Made by a program: the position numbers and the translations under genes. From positions 1 through 41,058 of the forward strand of contig CAMWWZ010000013.1 of NCBI GenBank assembly GCA_947178095.1: DNA of 41,058 bases, in the 5' to 3' direction. This DNA is from an uncultured Treponema sp. (lineage in GTDB: Bacteria; Spirochaetota; Spirochaetia; Treponematales; Treponemataceae). Positions 8,694 through 19,500 of the stretch are shown piece after piece. Below the pieces are notes generated by a model. It was given only the letters and a program-made list of their open reading frames with translations. It searched no databases and was not told where the DNA came from. Positions within the stretch are counted from its first letter, which is position 1, and each line of letters begins with the position of its first letter.

Positions 8694-8831
8694 TGCAATA
8701 AATCGTAGTTTATGCATTATTTACTACAACTTTATGCACGTTAAACTTACAATACTACAATTTTTTGTATTTGTCAACAAATTTTGTGCAAATTTATGTA
8801 TTTTTTAAACGGAATACTACGATTTATTGTA
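8694..8831. promoter_or_regulatory. Operator-like array: four copies of a 17-bp motif between lipoprotein and XRE genes
   Basis: Consensus TACTACRAYTTWTTGYA. Copies: 8694-8710 (inverted), 8722-8738, 8753-8769 and 8815-8831. ATTTTGTGCA also occurs exactly three times (8688-8697, 8781-8790, 8843-8852). The last two motif copies sit in a larger imperfect direct repeat (8751-8801 and 8813-8864, period 62, roughly 80% identical by eye). The array fills the divergent promoter region and is the natural binding site for the adjacent XRE protein. Confidence 0.6.
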
Positions 8832-8861
8832 TAAGTCAATCGATTTTGTGCAAGTTTCATG

Positions 8862-8867
8862 TATCAT
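8862..8867 (+). promoter_or_regulatory. Possible -10 box of the XRE gene (leaderless geometry)
   Basis: TATCAT (8862-8867) ends 6 nt before the ATG at 8874. No good -35 hexamer lies 17 bp upstream, which would fit a regulated or activator-dependent promoter. There is no Shine-Dalgarno in front of either possible start. Confidence 0.3.
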
Positions 8868-8873
8868 AAAGCC

Positions 8874-9185
8874 ATGAATTTTGGCGAACGTCTGAAAGAG
8901 GAGATGGAATACAAGGGAATTCACCACAAGGAGCTTGCGGCAAAGGCGAGCATAAATCCCCGCACGCTTTTGACGTATGTCGGAAGCCGCCCTTCCATGC
9001 CTCCCGCCGATGTTGCCGTCCGGCTTGCGCAGGTGCTCGGCGTGAGCGTGGAATATCTTGCGGCAGGAAGCAAGACAGAAAACGCGCTTTCGTTCCGGCA
9101 AAGGACGCTCGTCGAAAACTTTGAAAAGCTTTCCGAAAAAGAAAAAAAGGCGGTGGAATCTCTTGTACAAAAGCTCACGGAGTGA
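8874..9185 (+). CDS. XRE-family helix-turn-helix transcriptional regulator
   Basis: 103 residues from the ATG at 8874 (MNFGERLKEEMEYKGI). An ATG at 8859 is in frame but adds only five residues and overlaps the putative -10 box. Residues 4-65 form a Cro/C1-type HTH: KELAAKASINPRTLLTYVGSRPSMPPADVAVRLAQVLGVSVEYL in pieces matches the helix 2 / recognition helix / helix 5 pattern. The C-terminal 35 residues are a charged helix (LVENFEKLSEKEKKAVESL), probably for dimerisation. It likely controls itself and the divergent lipoprotein gene through the motif array between them. Confidence 0.85.
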   Translation: MNFGERLKEEMEYKGIHHKELAAKASINPRTLLTYVGSRPSMPPADVAVRLAQVLGVSVEYLAAGSKTENALSFRQRTLVENFEKLSEKEKKAVESLVQKLTE

Positions 9186-9225
9186 AGGCTGTTTTCGGGG
9201 AAAGGCTTAACTTCGCCGCCGCCCC

Positions 9226-9254
9226 TTTATCATTTCCAATTTTTCTGCTATAAT
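9226..9254 (+). promoter_or_regulatory. Promoter giving a predicted leaderless pyrF transcript
   Basis: TATAAT (9249-9254) preceded by TGC (an extended -10), with a weak -35 TTTATC at 9226-9231 (17-bp spacer). The -10 box ends 6 nt before the ATG at 9261. No Shine-Dalgarno is present. Confidence 0.6.
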
Positions 9255-9260
9255 AAAATT

Positions 9261-10169
9261 ATGAAACACAAAATGCAAATCTTACAGGAAGCGGCGCGGC
9301 GTGCAGGTCCGCTTTGCATCGGGCTTGACACCGACCCTTCTTACATTCCGCAAAATATTTTGAAAAATTTCCCCTCCCCTGCGGCGGCTGTTCTCGCGTA
9401 CAACAAAGCCATCGTTGAGCGAGTCGCCCGCGACAAAAGCGCGTGTTGCTTTAAAATTCAAGTCGCGTATTACGAAGCGATGGGCTTGCAAGGAATGGAA
9501 GCGTTCGCGCAGACTTTGCAAGTGGTGCGCGATGCGGGCTTCGTCGCGATAAGCGACATAAAGCGGGGGGACATCGCGGCGAGCGCGCAAGCCTATGCCC
9601 GCGCACATTTTTCGGGCGATTTTGAAACCGACATCATCACCGTGAATCCTTACATGGGATTTGACACGCTCGAACCTTTTACGCAGATGTGCGCATCGCA
9701 AAAAAAAGGCGTTTTCGTTTTGCTCCGCACTTCGAATCCGGGAGCCGCCGACATCGAACAAAAAGAATTGTCACAAGGCGGGCGCGTTCTTGATTGCGTG
9801 GGCGCGGAATTAAATCGCATTTTGAAAAACACCGAATCCGATTTTCCGGAACAAACTTGCTCGTGCGTGGGCGCGGTCGTTGGATGCACGCACAAAGACG
9901 ACGCGGAATTTCTGCGCAAGGCTTATCCAAAAATTTTCTTTTTGATTCCGGGCTACGGCGCACAAGGCGGCGATGCAGAAATCTGCGCGACGCTTTTGCA
10001 AGAAGCAGGCGGCGTGGTGAATTCAAGCCGAGGAATTTTGTGCGCATACAAAAAAGATTCTTCGCTTGCCGAAAAAATGGCGACCGCTTTCCTCACCATG
10101 GAAGACATCGCCGAAAGCGCAGCTCGCGCCGCGCTAGCAAGCAAAAAAGATTTGACGAGGTTCGTATGA
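9261..10169 (+). CDS. pyrF: Orotidine 5'-phosphate decarboxylase
   Basis: 302 residues, the long form of the enzyme (about 270-300 residues, as in mycobacteria and Myxococcus) rather than the 230-residue E. coli form. It converts OMP to UMP, the last step of de novo pyrimidine synthesis. Signatures: CIGLDTDP near the N-terminus (residues 20-27), FKIQVAYYEAMG, and the catalytic DIKRGDIAASAQAYA motif with Asp99, Lys101 and Asp104. A C-terminal PGYGAQGGDAE phosphate-binding segment and VNSSRGI complete the barrel. The stop overlaps the start of the next gene (ATGA), so it is cotranslated with the pyrK-pyrD fusion. Confidence 0.93.
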   Translation: MKHKMQILQEAARRAGPLCIGLDTDPSYIPQNILKNFPSPAAAVLAYNKAIVERVARDKSACCFKIQVAYYEAMGLQGMEAFAQTLQVVRDAGFVAISDIKRGDIAASAQAYARAHFSGDFETDIITVNPYMGFDTLEPFTQMCASQKKGVFVLLRTSNPGAADIEQKELSQGGRVLDCVGAELNRILKNTESDFPEQTCSCVGAVVGCTHKDDAEFLRKAYPKIFFLIPGYGAQGGDAEICATLLQEAGGVVNSSRGILCAYKKDSSLAEKMATAFLTMEDIAESAARAALASKKDLTRFV

Positions 10170-11983
10170 GCGGATTTTCAGATTGTTCAAAAAACACAAT
10201 TCCAGTTTTTTGCGAAGCGCAAGTCGAAAATTGCACGAGCGTAAAAGAAGCCTTTCCAAGCGGAAGCGTTTTTTCGCTTACGATCAAATTTGCGGCGCAA
10301 GAAAATTCCGTTCCTTCGCCAGGACAATTTTTCATGCTTCGTGCAAAGCATTCGCAAGTTTTGCTTGCGCGTCCAATCAGCGTTTTCAACGCGATACCCG
10401 ATACCCGTATGGGGTATATCAAAGTTGAATTTTTGATTTTGAAAAAAGGGCAAGGCACGAGAGAATTGTGCTCCTTGCAAAAAGGCGACTTTCTTGAACT
10501 GCTCGGTCCGTGCGGAAACGTTTTTCCTTCACCCGATAAAAATGAAAAAGTTTGCATCGCAGGCGGCGGAATCGGAATCGCGCCGGTGGCAGGCTTTGCA
10601 AAAAACTTACCGCCAAAATCTTATGATTTTTACGCGAGCTTCAAAAGCGGCTCTTACGGAATCGAAAATGTTTCGCCTGAAAATCTTGTCGTCACCACCG
10701 ACGACGGCTCGTGCGGAATTCGCGGAATGATAAGCGCGGCATTGACGGCGCAAGTTTTAAAAGAAAAAAAATATTCAATCGTTTACGCATGCGGCCCTGA
10801 ACCGATGCTGCGCTACATTCAAAAAATTTGCGCCGAAGCGGGCACAAAATGTTTCCTTTCATTGGAATCAAAAATGGCTTGCGGAATGGGCGCGTGTCTC
10901 GGCTGCACGATCAAAACGAAAAGCGGTCTAAAACGCTGCTGCAAGGACGGCCCTGTTTTTGAAGCAAGCGAAATTATTTTTGACGAAAAGGAATTCGCAA
11001 AAGCAAAGCCGCCTTTGGAAAAAGTTGACTTGAGCGTCAAGATTTTTTCGCACAGTTCGCACGGAACGAGCGGCGCAAAAAAAGAGCTTTTTTTGAAAAA
11101 TCCCGTGATCGCGGCTTCGGGCACCTTCGGATTCGGAGCGGAATACAAAAATATTTTTGACGTCGCGTCGCTCGGCGCGATTGCGAGCAAAGGCCTCACG
11201 CTCGAAGCGCGCGAAGGAAATTCCGGAGTGCGCATTTGGGAAACGCCTTCGGGCTTGATGAATTCAATCGGCCTTCAAAATCCTGGCATTCCGCATTTCA
11301 TACGCGAAGAATTTCCTGCGATGAAAAAAATCGGCACGTCAGTAATCGCAAATCTTTCAGGCTCGACGGCGGAAAGTTACGAAGAGGGCGCGCGGCTTTT
11401 GGAAGAGACGGAAGTTGATGCAATCGAATTGAACATTTCCTGCCCGAACGTTTCAAAGGGAGGGGCCGCCTTCGGAATGACTTGCGAGGACGCGAGCGGC
11501 ATTACAAGGCGAATCCGCGAAATCGTTTCAAAGCCGCTCATCGTAAAACTCACGCCGCAGGCAAGCGACGTGGCCGCCGTTGCGATGTCGTGCGTTGCGG
11601 CGGGCGCGGACGCGATAAGTTTGTGCAACTCGTTCCAAGGCGTTGCAATTGACATCGAAAAGGCGCGGCCTGTTTTTGAAAAAATAAAGGCTGGATTCGG
11701 CGGACCCGCCGTTCGTCCGATCGCGCTGCGTTTGGTCTACGAAGTTTTTTCGGAAATGAAAAAATTGCCGCAGGAAAAGCGCGTCCCGATAATCGGAATC
11801 GGCGGAATCGCCACTTGGCGCGACGCAGCAGAATTCATCATGGCAGGCGCGAGCGCAGTTCAAGTGGGAACGGCGACTTTCGCAAATCCATTCGTGATGA
11901 TTCAAATCGTGGAAGGGCTGGAAGAATTCATGAAACGCAAAGGCTACGCGAGCGTAGAAGAAATGCGCGGCGCGGCAGTATGA
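10166..11983 (+). CDS. pyrKD: Fused dihydroorotate dehydrogenase: electron-transfer (PyrK) + catalytic (PyrD type 1B) subunits
   Basis: 605 residues, starting at the ATG at 10166 that overlaps the pyrF stop. Residues about 10-270 are PyrK: a ferredoxin-reductase-like FAD domain (SPGQFFMLRA, LARPISVFN), a nucleotide-binding stretch (CIAGGGIGIAPVAGFA, YACGPEPML), and a 2Fe-2S cluster motif with Cys239, Cys244, Cys247 and a fourth at 258/259. Residues about 285-605 are a class 1B dihydroorotate dehydrogenase: PVIAASGTFGFG, NSIGLQNPG, the catalytic Cys426 in NISCPNVSKGG, and the FMN-phosphate site GIGGIATWRDA / GASAVQVGTA. The reaction is NAD-dependent oxidation of dihydroorotate to orotate. PyrK and PyrD are normally separate polypeptides, and no frameshift is needed to read through here. 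Confidence 0.93.
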   Translation: MSGFSDCSKNTIPVFCEAQVENCTSVKEAFPSGSVFSLTIKFAAQENSVPSPGQFFMLRAKHSQVLLARPISVFNAIPDTRMGYIKVEFLILKKGQGTRELCSLQKGDFLELLGPCGNVFPSPDKNEKVCIAGGGIGIAPVAGFAKNLPPKSYDFYASFKSGSYGIENVSPENLVVTTDDGSCGIRGMISAALTAQVLKEKKYSIVYACGPEPMLRYIQKICAEAGTKCFLSLESKMACGMGACLGCTIKTKSGLKRCCKDGPVFEASEIIFDEKEFAKAKPPLEKVDLSVKIFSHSSHGTSGAKKELFLKNPVIAASGTFGFGAEYKNIFDVASLGAIASKGLTLEAREGNSGVRIWETPSGLMNSIGLQNPGIPHFIREEFPAMKKIGTSVIANLSGSTAESYEEGARLLEETEVDAIELNISCPNVSKGGAAFGMTCEDASGITRRIREIVSKPLIVKLTPQASDVAAVAMSCVAAGADAISLCNSFQGVAIDIEKARPVFEKIKAGFGGPAVRPIALRLVYEVFSEMKKLPQEKRVPIIGIGGIATWRDAAEFIMAGASAVQVGTATFANPFVMIQIVEGLEEFMKRKGYASVEEMRGAAV

Positions 11984-12063
11984 AAAATTTTGGCAAAACT
12001 TTTAAGCAGCGCGAAACCTCGCTATGCGATTTTCGCCGCCAAAATTTTGCCAAAGCAAACAAA

Positions 12064-12102
12064 GCCAAAGTTTTGAAAAATTCTAATTTTCAAAACTTTG
12101 GC
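12064..12102. terminator. Terminator between convergent pyrKD and rpoC
   Basis: GCCAAAGTTTTGAAAA (12064-12079) and its exact complement (12087-12102) form a 16-bp stem with a 7-nt loop, ending 16 nt downstream of the rpoC stop. A T-rich stretch follows on the minus strand (TTTGTTTG). A second, looser pairing (AAATTTTGGC near 11986-11995 with GCCAAAATTT near 12038-12047) lies just after pyrKD and may end that transcript. Confidence 0.75.
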
Positions 12103-12118
12103 TCATATCGAACGGATT

Positions 12119-15100
12119 TCAGTCCTGCTCTTCGCTGATTTCAAGGGAAGCGGCTTCGCGCTCGCGTTCTTCCTGCGCTTTGGCCTCAAGCTCCTTTTCA
12201 ATGCGACGGCGTTCCAAAATTTCGTTCATCTGAATGTCCAAATCCACATCGCTGTCATCGTAGACTTTCACGCCACGATAATTTTTGATGCCAGTTCCCG
12301 CCGGAATCATGTGGCCGATGGAAACATTTTCCTTGATTCCATGCAAAGCGTCGATGCTTCCGCCGATGGCGGCGTTGGTGAGAACGCGCGTTGTTTCCTG
12401 GAACGAGGCGGCGGAAAGGAACGAATCCACGTTCAAAGCGGCCTTCGTAATTCCTTGGAACATCGGGCAGCCAGTCGCCGGCTGTCCGCCGTCCGCGATC
12501 ACGCGGGCATTTTCCTCATGGAAGCGATATTTGTCCACCTGCTGACCAAAGATGAACCGAGTGTCGCCAACGCGAGTAATTGCAACTTTGCGCAACATTT
12601 GCCGAACGATAATTCCAATGTGCTTGTCGTTGATGCTTACGCCCTGCGCACGATAAACTTGCTGGATTTCGTCCATCAAATAATTTTGAAGCGCGTTTTC
12701 GCCCAAAATCGTAAGAACATCGTGCGGACTTGGCTGTCCGTCGCAAAGCGGCTCGCCCGCCTCCACTTGGTCGCCATCACGAACCAACATTCGCTTGGAA
12801 ATCGGAACGAGATGATCGTATTGCTTTCCGTATTTGTCCACAACAACAATCACGCGCTTGGCTTTTTTGATTTCCTTGAATTTGACAGTTCCAGAAATTT
12901 GAGAAAGCACGCTTGGCGAAGAAGGCCTGCGGGCTTCGAACAATTCCGAAACGCGCGGCAAACCGCCAGTGATGTCGTCCGATTTCGCGGCTTCTTTCGG
13001 CATTTCGGCAATCTTGTCGCCCGCCGTAATCGGCTGCTTGTCGTCAACCAAAAGTCGCGCGCCAGCCGGCAGGAAGTAACTTCCCAATTCGTTTCCGGCT
13101 TCGTCCGTGATGTATACGCGCGGATTTTTTATGTCCAAATGGAGCGAACTGATTCTCCGAACGACATTCGACGTTGTTTGGTCGATTTCTTCTTCCAATG
13201 TAACGCCACTTTGAATGTCCTCGAAGTGAACATATCCCGTATATTCCGCCAAAATCGGCTCGGTATAAGCGTCGAGTTCACCGATAACGGCGTTCGCCTC
13301 AAGAACAGCTCCCTTTTTCACGAATATTTCAGAACCGTTCGCAATTTCAATCGTCTGATCGCTGCCGCACAAATAAAGCACTTTGTCCTTTATGACAATA
13401 TAGCCGTTTTCCGCCGCGACGAATTCATTGTCCTTGCCGCCAGCGAGCACAGTGCCTTTGAGAACTCTGTGGCCGTCTTTTACATGAAGTTTTCCGTATT
13501 GCTCTGTGTCAGCCCTGTCGATTATGCGAGTGACGACCATCTTTCCCTTACGAGTGAAAAGGTCGTGCCCGTTTTTGGGAACGCTCGAGCCCGTAATTTC
13601 TCCGATGATTGCGGGGAATTTGAGAACGATGTTGTTGTCCTGCGTAACTTTCGAAGCGGCACCGCCCGAGTGGAAAGTGCGCAACGTGAGCTGCGTTCCA
13701 GGCTGTCCGATGGACTGCGCGGCAATGATTCCCACGGCTTCGCCAATTTCGACGATTTTGTTGCGGGCAAGGTTTTTGCCATAGCATTTTACGCAAACGC
13801 CGTGCTTTGCTTCGCAAGTAAGCACCGTTCGAAGCTTGACTTTTTCAACGCCAGCCTCTTCGATTTTCTTGGCAAGCGCGTCATCGACATATTGATTCAC
13901 GTCGCAAAGAATTTCGCCCGTAATCGGATGAACAACGCGCTCAATCGTAAAGTGTCCGGCGATTCTGTCCGCCAAATGCTCGATGATTTCGTCGCCGTCT
14001 TTGATCGCCGTATAGTCGATTCCGTTTATCGTTCCGCAATCGTCCTCGTTGATTACGACATCTTGCGCGACATCGACAAGGCGGCGCGTCATATAACCAG
14101 CGTCGGCAGTTTTAAGCGCGGTGTCGGAAAGACCTTTTCGCGCACCGTTTGTCGAAATGAAGAATTCGATGACCGAAAGTCCTTCGTAGAAATTCGAGCG
14201 GACTGGAAGTTCGATGATTTCGCCGTTCGGCTTTGACATCAAACCGCGCATCGCCGCCAACTGCGAAATCTGCTTCGGAGAGCCGCGCGCGCCGGATTTT
14301 GCCATCATGTAAATCGTGTTGAATCCGTCCTTGTCCTTTTCGAGATTCTCCATCATTTTTTTGGTGAGATTTTCATTCGTGCGCTGCCAAATGTCGGTTA
14401 CGCGGTTATAGCGTTCGTCTTCCGTAAGCTGTCCTTCGGAATACAGGCGAACAATGTCCTCGACCTGCCTATTGGCATTTTCGACCATTTCTTTCTTTTC
14501 GGGCGGAATCAAAATGTCGTCCATAGAAAGAGTCGCGCCATAGAAAGTAGCGTTTTGATAGCCTACGGCTTTGATCGCGTCGAGCATTTTTATCGTGAGC
14601 CACGGACCTTTCTCATGGTAGACTTTTTCGATCATCGCGCGAAGCTGCTTGTCGCCATATTGCCTGTTCACATAATTCACTTCTTCGGGCATCGCGTCGT
14701 TGAAAGCAAGCGTTCCCGCCGTAGTTTCAATCAAGTCGCCTTTTTTGAAGTCGGGATCTTTCGCGGCATCCACGACAAGCGCGTCTTTCGGAGCGGGAAC
14801 TTTGATGCTCGCCTGCCATTCAATGTTGCCGCATTCGGCAGCCATTCGCACTTCATCAGCGGAAGAAAATCGCTTTCCTGTTCCACGCGCGTTGGGCTTG
14901 ACGGAAGTCATATAGTAGATTCCCAAAACCATGTCCTGAGAAGGATAAACGATTGTATTTCCGTTCGCGGGGTCGAGCAAGTTTCGCGCCGAAAGCATCA
15001 ATGTCCAGCATTCCATTTGCGCCGCCTGAGTGAGCGGAACGTGAATCGCCATTTGGTCGCCGTCAAAGTCCGCGTTGAACGCTTTGCAAGCGAGCGGATG

Positions 15101-16414
15101 CAATTTGATTGCCTTGCCTTCCACCAAAACCGGCTCGAACGCCTGGATTCCCAAGCGGTGCAAAGTCGGCGCGCGGTTCAGCATGACTGGATGCTCACTC
15201 ACAACTTCGTCGAGGATGCTGAAAACTATCGGATCTTCCTGCTCGACATATTGCTTTGCTTTTTTCAAATTGAGGACGGCGCCTTTATCGATGAGACGCT
15301 TCATCAAAAACGGCTTGAAAAGCTCGAGCGCCATTTTCGTGGGAAGTCCGCATTGCCAAAGTTTCAATTCAGGTCCAACAACGATTACCGAGCGTCCCGA
15401 ATAATCGACGCGCTTTCCGAGAAGATTTTGGCGGAAACGTCCCTGCTTTCCTTTTATCATGTCGCTGATGGATTTGAGCGGACGATTCGACGCGCCTTTT
15501 ACGATTCGCTTGCGCTTCGAATTGTCGAACAAAGAATCCACGGCTTCCTGCAACATTCGTTTTTCGTTGCGAATGATGATGTCGGGAGCGGAAAGCTGCA
15601 AAAGCCTTTTGAGGCGATTGTTGCGGTTGATGACGCGGCGATACAAATCGTTCAAGTCGCTCGTCGCAAAACGGCCACCGTCCAACTGAACCATCGGGCG
15701 CAATTCAGGCGGCATCACCGGAATCACGTCCAAAATCATCCATGAGGCTTTGTTTCCGGACGAGCGGAAATTTTCCACGATTTCGATTCGCTTCAAAAGC
15801 CGCTTGTCGCTTTTCTCGCCTTTTTCAATCATTTTCGCGCGGAGTTCCGAAGCGAGCGCGTCCAAATCCAAGCCGTCCAAAAGCGTCTTTATCGCTTCCG
15901 CGCCCATGCCCGCCGTAAATGCGCCGCCATAGCGTTCTTGCGCCTCGCGATATTCGTCCTCCGTGAGGAGATCCATCTTTTTGAGATCAGTGTCGCCCGC
16001 ATCTATGACAATGTATTTTTCATAATACAGGACATTTCTCAAAGCCGCCACTTGCAAATCAAGCAAAAGTCCCATTCGGCTGGGAACACTTCTGTAATAC
16101 CAAATGTGGCTCACGGGCGCGGCCAATTCTATGTGACCCGTGCGCTCGCGTCGCACTTTGAAATGAGTGACTTCTACGCCGCAACGATCGCAAATCACGC
16201 CCTTGTATCGAATCGATTTGAACTTGCCGCAATAGCATTCCCATTCTTTTGTAGTGCCGAAAATGCGCTCGCAAAAAAGTCCGTCGCGCTCGGGGCGCAA
16301 GGTGCGGTAATTTATCGTTTCAGGCTTTTTGACTTCGCCATAAGACCACGCGCGGATCGTGTCCGGCGAGGCAAGTTTTATTTTCACGCTGTCAAAATCT
16401 TGAATATCACGCAT
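12119..16414 (-). CDS. rpoC: DNA-directed RNA polymerase subunit beta'
   Basis: 1431 residues from the ATG at 16414 ([14 protein letters not shown]), chosen because AGGAGG precedes it by 6 nt; an upstream in-frame ATG at 16441 has no Shine-Dalgarno. The N-terminal zinc ribbon (CYCGKFK...CDRCGVEV), the catalytic [14 protein letters not shown] (Asp449, Asp451, Asp453 bind Mg) and the second zinc site ([15 protein letters not shown]) are intact. The C-terminal tail is acidic ([17 protein letters not shown]). It forms the active centre with RpoB and is last in the ribosomal protein-polymerase operon. Confidence 0.98.
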   Translation of the reverse strand: MRDIQDFDSVKIKLASPDTIRAWSYGEVKKPETINYRTLRPERDGLFCERIFGTTKEWECYCGKFKSIRYKGVICDRCGVEVTHFKVRRERTGHIELAAPVSHIWYYRSVPSRMGLLLDLQVAALRNVLYYEKYIVIDAGDTDLKKMDLLTEDEYREAQERYGGAFTAGMGAEAIKTLLDGLDLDALASELRAKMIEKGEKSDKRLLKRIEIVENFRSSGNKASWMILDVIPVMPPELRPMVQLDGGRFATSDLNDLYRRVINRNNRLKRLLQLSAPDIIIRNEKRMLQEAVDSLFDNSKRKRIVKGASNRPLKSISDMIKGKQGRFRQNLLGKRVDYSGRSVIVVGPELKLWQCGLPTKMALELFKPFLMKRLIDKGAVLNLKKAKQYVEQEDPIVFSILDEVVSEHPVMLNRAPTLHRLGIQAFEPVLVEGKAIKLHPLACKAFNADFDGDQMAIHVPLTQAAQMECWTLMLSARNLLDPANGNTIVYPSQDMVLGIYYMTSVKPNARGTGKRFSSADEVRMAAECGNIEWQASIKVPAPKDALVVDAAKDPDFKKGDLIETTAGTLAFNDAMPEEVNYVNRQYGDKQLRAMIEKVYHEKGPWLTIKMLDAIKAVGYQNATFYGATLSMDDILIPPEKKEMVENANRQVEDIVRLYSEGQLTEDERYNRVTDIWQRTNENLTKKMMENLEKDKDGFNTIYMMAKSGARGSPKQISQLAAMRGLMSKPNGEIIELPVRSNFYEGLSVIEFFISTNGARKGLSDTALKTADAGYMTRRLVDVAQDVVINEDDCGTINGIDYTAIKDGDEIIEHLADRIAGHFTIERVVHPITGEILCDVNQYVDDALAKKIEEAGVEKVKLRTVLTCEAKHGVCVKCYGKNLARNKIVEIGEAVGIIAAQSIGQPGTQLTLRTFHSGGAASKVTQDNNIVLKFPAIIGEITGSSVPKNGHDLFTRKGKMVVTRIIDRADTEQYGKLHVKDGHRVLKGTVLAGGKDNEFVAAENGYIVIKDKVLYLCGSDQTIEIANGSEIFVKKGAVLEANAVIGELDAYTEPILAEYTGYVHFEDIQSGVTLEEEIDQTTSNVVRRISSLHLDIKNPRVYITDEAGNELGSYFLPAGARLLVDDKQPITAGDKIAEMPKEAAKSDDITGGLPRVSELFEARRPSSPSVLSQISGTVKFKEIKKAKRVIVVVDKYGKQYDHLVPISKRMLVRDGDQVEAGEPLCDGQPSPHDVLTILGENALQNYLMDEIQQVYRAQGVSINDKHIGIIVRQMLRKVAITRVGDTRFIFGQQVDKYRFHEENARVIADGGQPATGCPMFQGITKAALNVDSFLSAASFQETTRVLTNAAIGGSIDALHGIKENVSIGHMIPAGTGIKNYRGVKVYDDSDVDLDIQMNEILERRRIEKELEAKAQEEREREAASLEISEEQD

Positions 16415-16446
16415 TCGTTTCCTCCTAAAAAATTCGGCCATAGCCG

Positions 16447-16522
16447 CCGGGCAAATATGCCCGGAATCGCAGTTTTACCATTAAAATTGCGCATGAAAAA
16501 GCACGCGAAATGCTTTTTATGC
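16447..16522 (-). promoter_or_regulatory. Two hairpins in the rpoB-rpoC spacer
   Basis: CCGGGC/GCCCGG (16447-16452 and 16459-16464), and GCATGAAAAAGCA / TGCTTTTTATGC (16491-16522), the latter overlapping the rpoB stop codon. They occupy a 102-nt spacer and are candidates for RNase processing or pausing. No promoter was recognised there. Confidence 0.4.
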
Positions 16523-19500
16523 TTCCTTGTCAAATCCGGAAGCCGCCTTGTCAATCAATTCTTGGTCGCGTTCGGTAAGCGCGATTTGCTTGCCCTTAGC
16601 ATCGGAAATCGTAAAATCCAAAGCCAAGCCGCGCAATTCCTGCACCAAAACGTTGAACGATTCGGGAACGCCCGCCGGCGTGGAAGGCTCGCCTTTTACG
16701 ATCGCTTCGTAAACTTTGGAACGGCCATTCATATCGTCGGATTTGATTGTCATCATTTCCTGCAACGTGTTCGCCGCGCCATACGCTTCCAACGCCCACA
16801 CTTCCATTTCGCCGAGACGCTGGCCGCCGAACTGCGCCTTTCCACCGAGCGGCTGCTGCGTAACCAAAGAATAAGGTCCTGTGGAACGCGCATGCATTTT
16901 GTCGTCAACCAAGTGATGGAGTTTCATATAGTAAATTACGCCGACGAAAATCGGATTTACGAAAGGCTCGCCGGTGCGTCCGTCGCGGACAACCTGCTTA
17001 CAATCCTTGGAAAGTCCCGCTTCCTCAAGCTTTTTGGCAATCTGCTCTTGGCTCGGCGACTGGAAAACCGGCGATTCGAAGAATTGTCCCAAATATTTTC
17101 CGGCAATTCCCAATTCCGATTCCATAATCTGTCCGATGTTCATTCGCGAAGGAACGCCAAGCGGATTCAAGCAAACGTCAAGCGGAGTTCCGTCTTCCAA
17201 ATACGGCATGTCCTCTTCGGGAAGGATTCGCGAAACGACACCTTTGTTTCCGTGGCGGCCGGCCATTTTGTCGCCCTCGCGAAGTTTTCGCTTGTTGGCA
17301 ATCATCACTTTTACAACCTGATCAACGCCCGGATTGAGATCGTCGCCTTCGCTGCGCTTGAGCCGCTGGATGTCGATTACAACGCCTTCCACGCCGTGCG
17401 GAACGCGCAAAGATGTGTCGCGCACTTCTTTCGCCTTTTCGCCGAAAATCGAATTGAGCAACTTGAATTCGGGCGTGGTTTCGGCTTCGCTTTTTGGCGT
17501 GACTTTTCCCACCAAAATGTCGCCGGAACGAACTTTCGCGCCGATGCGAATGATTCCTTCCGCGTCCAAGTTGTCGAGATTCTTTTCGGCGGTGTTCGGA
17601 ACATCGCGCGTTATTCTTTCAGGTCCGAGTTTCGTTTCACGGATTTCCGTAGAAAATTCCTTGATGTGAATCGAAGTGTACATATCTTCTTTTACAACGC
17701 GCTGGCTGATGAGAACGGCATCCTCGTAATTGTAGCCGTTCCACGGAACGAATCCAACGAGAATGTTTCGTCCCAAAGCAAGCTCGCCGTTAAATGTCGC
17801 AGGTCCGTCGGCAATCACCGCGCCAGCATCGACTTTTTCGCCCACTTCGACTGTCGGACGCTGATGGTTGCAAGTGTCGTTGTTCGTGCGCTGATATTTG
17901 AGAAGCGGATATTCGTCAATTTCGCCGCGCTTCGCGCCTTCGGGCTTTATCGAAACACATTCGCTCGTAACTTTGACCACTTCGCCCGCGCGAGCGGCTT
18001 TCACCAAAACGCCGGAATCGTAGGCGCATTTTTGCTCCATTCCAGTGCCGACATAAGGCGGCTCGGGGAACAAAAGCGGCACTGCCTGACGCTGCATGTT
18101 GCAGCCCATCAAAGCGCGGTTTGCGTCGTCGTGCTCAAGGAACGGAATCAACGCGGCGGAAACAGAAATTACTTGGCGCGGAGAAACGTCCATATACTGA
18201 ACGTCTTTTGGCGAACGAGTGGTATAGTCGCCGCGTCTTCGGCACGAAATCATATCCGTGGCGAACGAACCGTCATTTTTCATACCTTCGCTTACTTGAC
18301 CGATGTAATATTTGTCTTCGTCCATCGCCGAAAGATATTCGATTTTGTTCGTCGCCTTGCCTTTTTCGATTTTACGATAAGGCGCTTCCAAAAATCCGTA
18401 TTCATTGACGCGCGTGTAAATCGCAAGCGAGACGATAAGTCCGATGTTCGGGCCTTCCGGCGTCTCAATCGGACACATTCGTCCGTAATGCGAATAGTGA
18501 ACGTCGCGCACTTCAAATCCTGCCCTGTCGCGGGAAAGACCGCCCGGTCCGAGCGCATTCAGGCGGCGTTTGTGCGTGAGTTCCGCAAGCGGATTGATTT
18601 GATCCATGAATTGCGAAAGCTGAGACGAGCCGAAAAATTCTTTTATCGCCGCGATGATCGGTTTGGAAGAAATCAAATCCTGAGGCTTTATCGTTTCGTT
18701 GTCTTTCGCGCCCATTCGCTCTTTGGCAATTCGTTCCATTCGAGCGAACGAAGTTTTGATTTGATTCGTCATCAATTCGCCGACGCTTCGGATGCGGCGG
18801 TTGCCCAAATGGTCGATGTCGTCGCGCGCCTCTTCGCCGATGTAAACTTTGATGAGGAATTTCATCGTGTTCGTGATGTCCTCTTTCGTGAGAACAGTGT
18901 CGTCCTTCGGCGGATTGTAGTCGAATTTTTTGTTGAGCTTGTAGCGTCCCACACGTCCCAAATCATAGCGGCGCGACGTGAAGAACATCGAATTCAAATC
19001 CTTTTCGGCGTTTTCCACGGTAATCGGCTCGCCAGGCAAAAGCACGCTGTAGACTGTGCTCAAGGCCTCTTCTTTTGTCGGCTCGTCGCTTTCCGAACCT
19101 TCCTTGGCGTACTTGATTTCCTCGCGCTCAAAGCAATTTATGATGATTTCAGAATCAAGCGAAGAATTCCTTTCGTCCTTGTTTTCGGGATTTTTGCGGC
19201 TGTCAAATTTGATTACTTGAATTTCCTTGATTCCGTTGGCAATCAAATCGTCGATGTCGTGCGGATGAAGCCGCGCACCAGCCGGGAAAAGTTTTTTCTC
19301 TTCGCCGGAATCCGCGTCCTTGACAAAAATCGCCTTGGACAAAATGCGATTCACCAAGCCTTCGCGCGTGGCGGCGTTGTCCTTCACAGAAGCCTTTTCT
19401 GTATCATAGAAAACATCGATGATTTCTTCGCGGCTTTCAAATCCGAGCGCGCGCAGGAAAATCGTTCCGAGAATTTTTTTCTTTCGGTCGATTTTGGCGA

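Noticed and set aside
9794..10165. Upstream extension of the PyrK-PyrD reading frame by 124 codons
   Set aside because: The extension lies inside pyrF in another frame and encodes Arg-rich nonsense; the ATGA overlap at 10166 is the proper start.
12098..14236. Open reading frame of 712 codons on the plus strand opposite rpoC
   Set aside because: Same cause: antisense of rpoC, with no start signals or domains.
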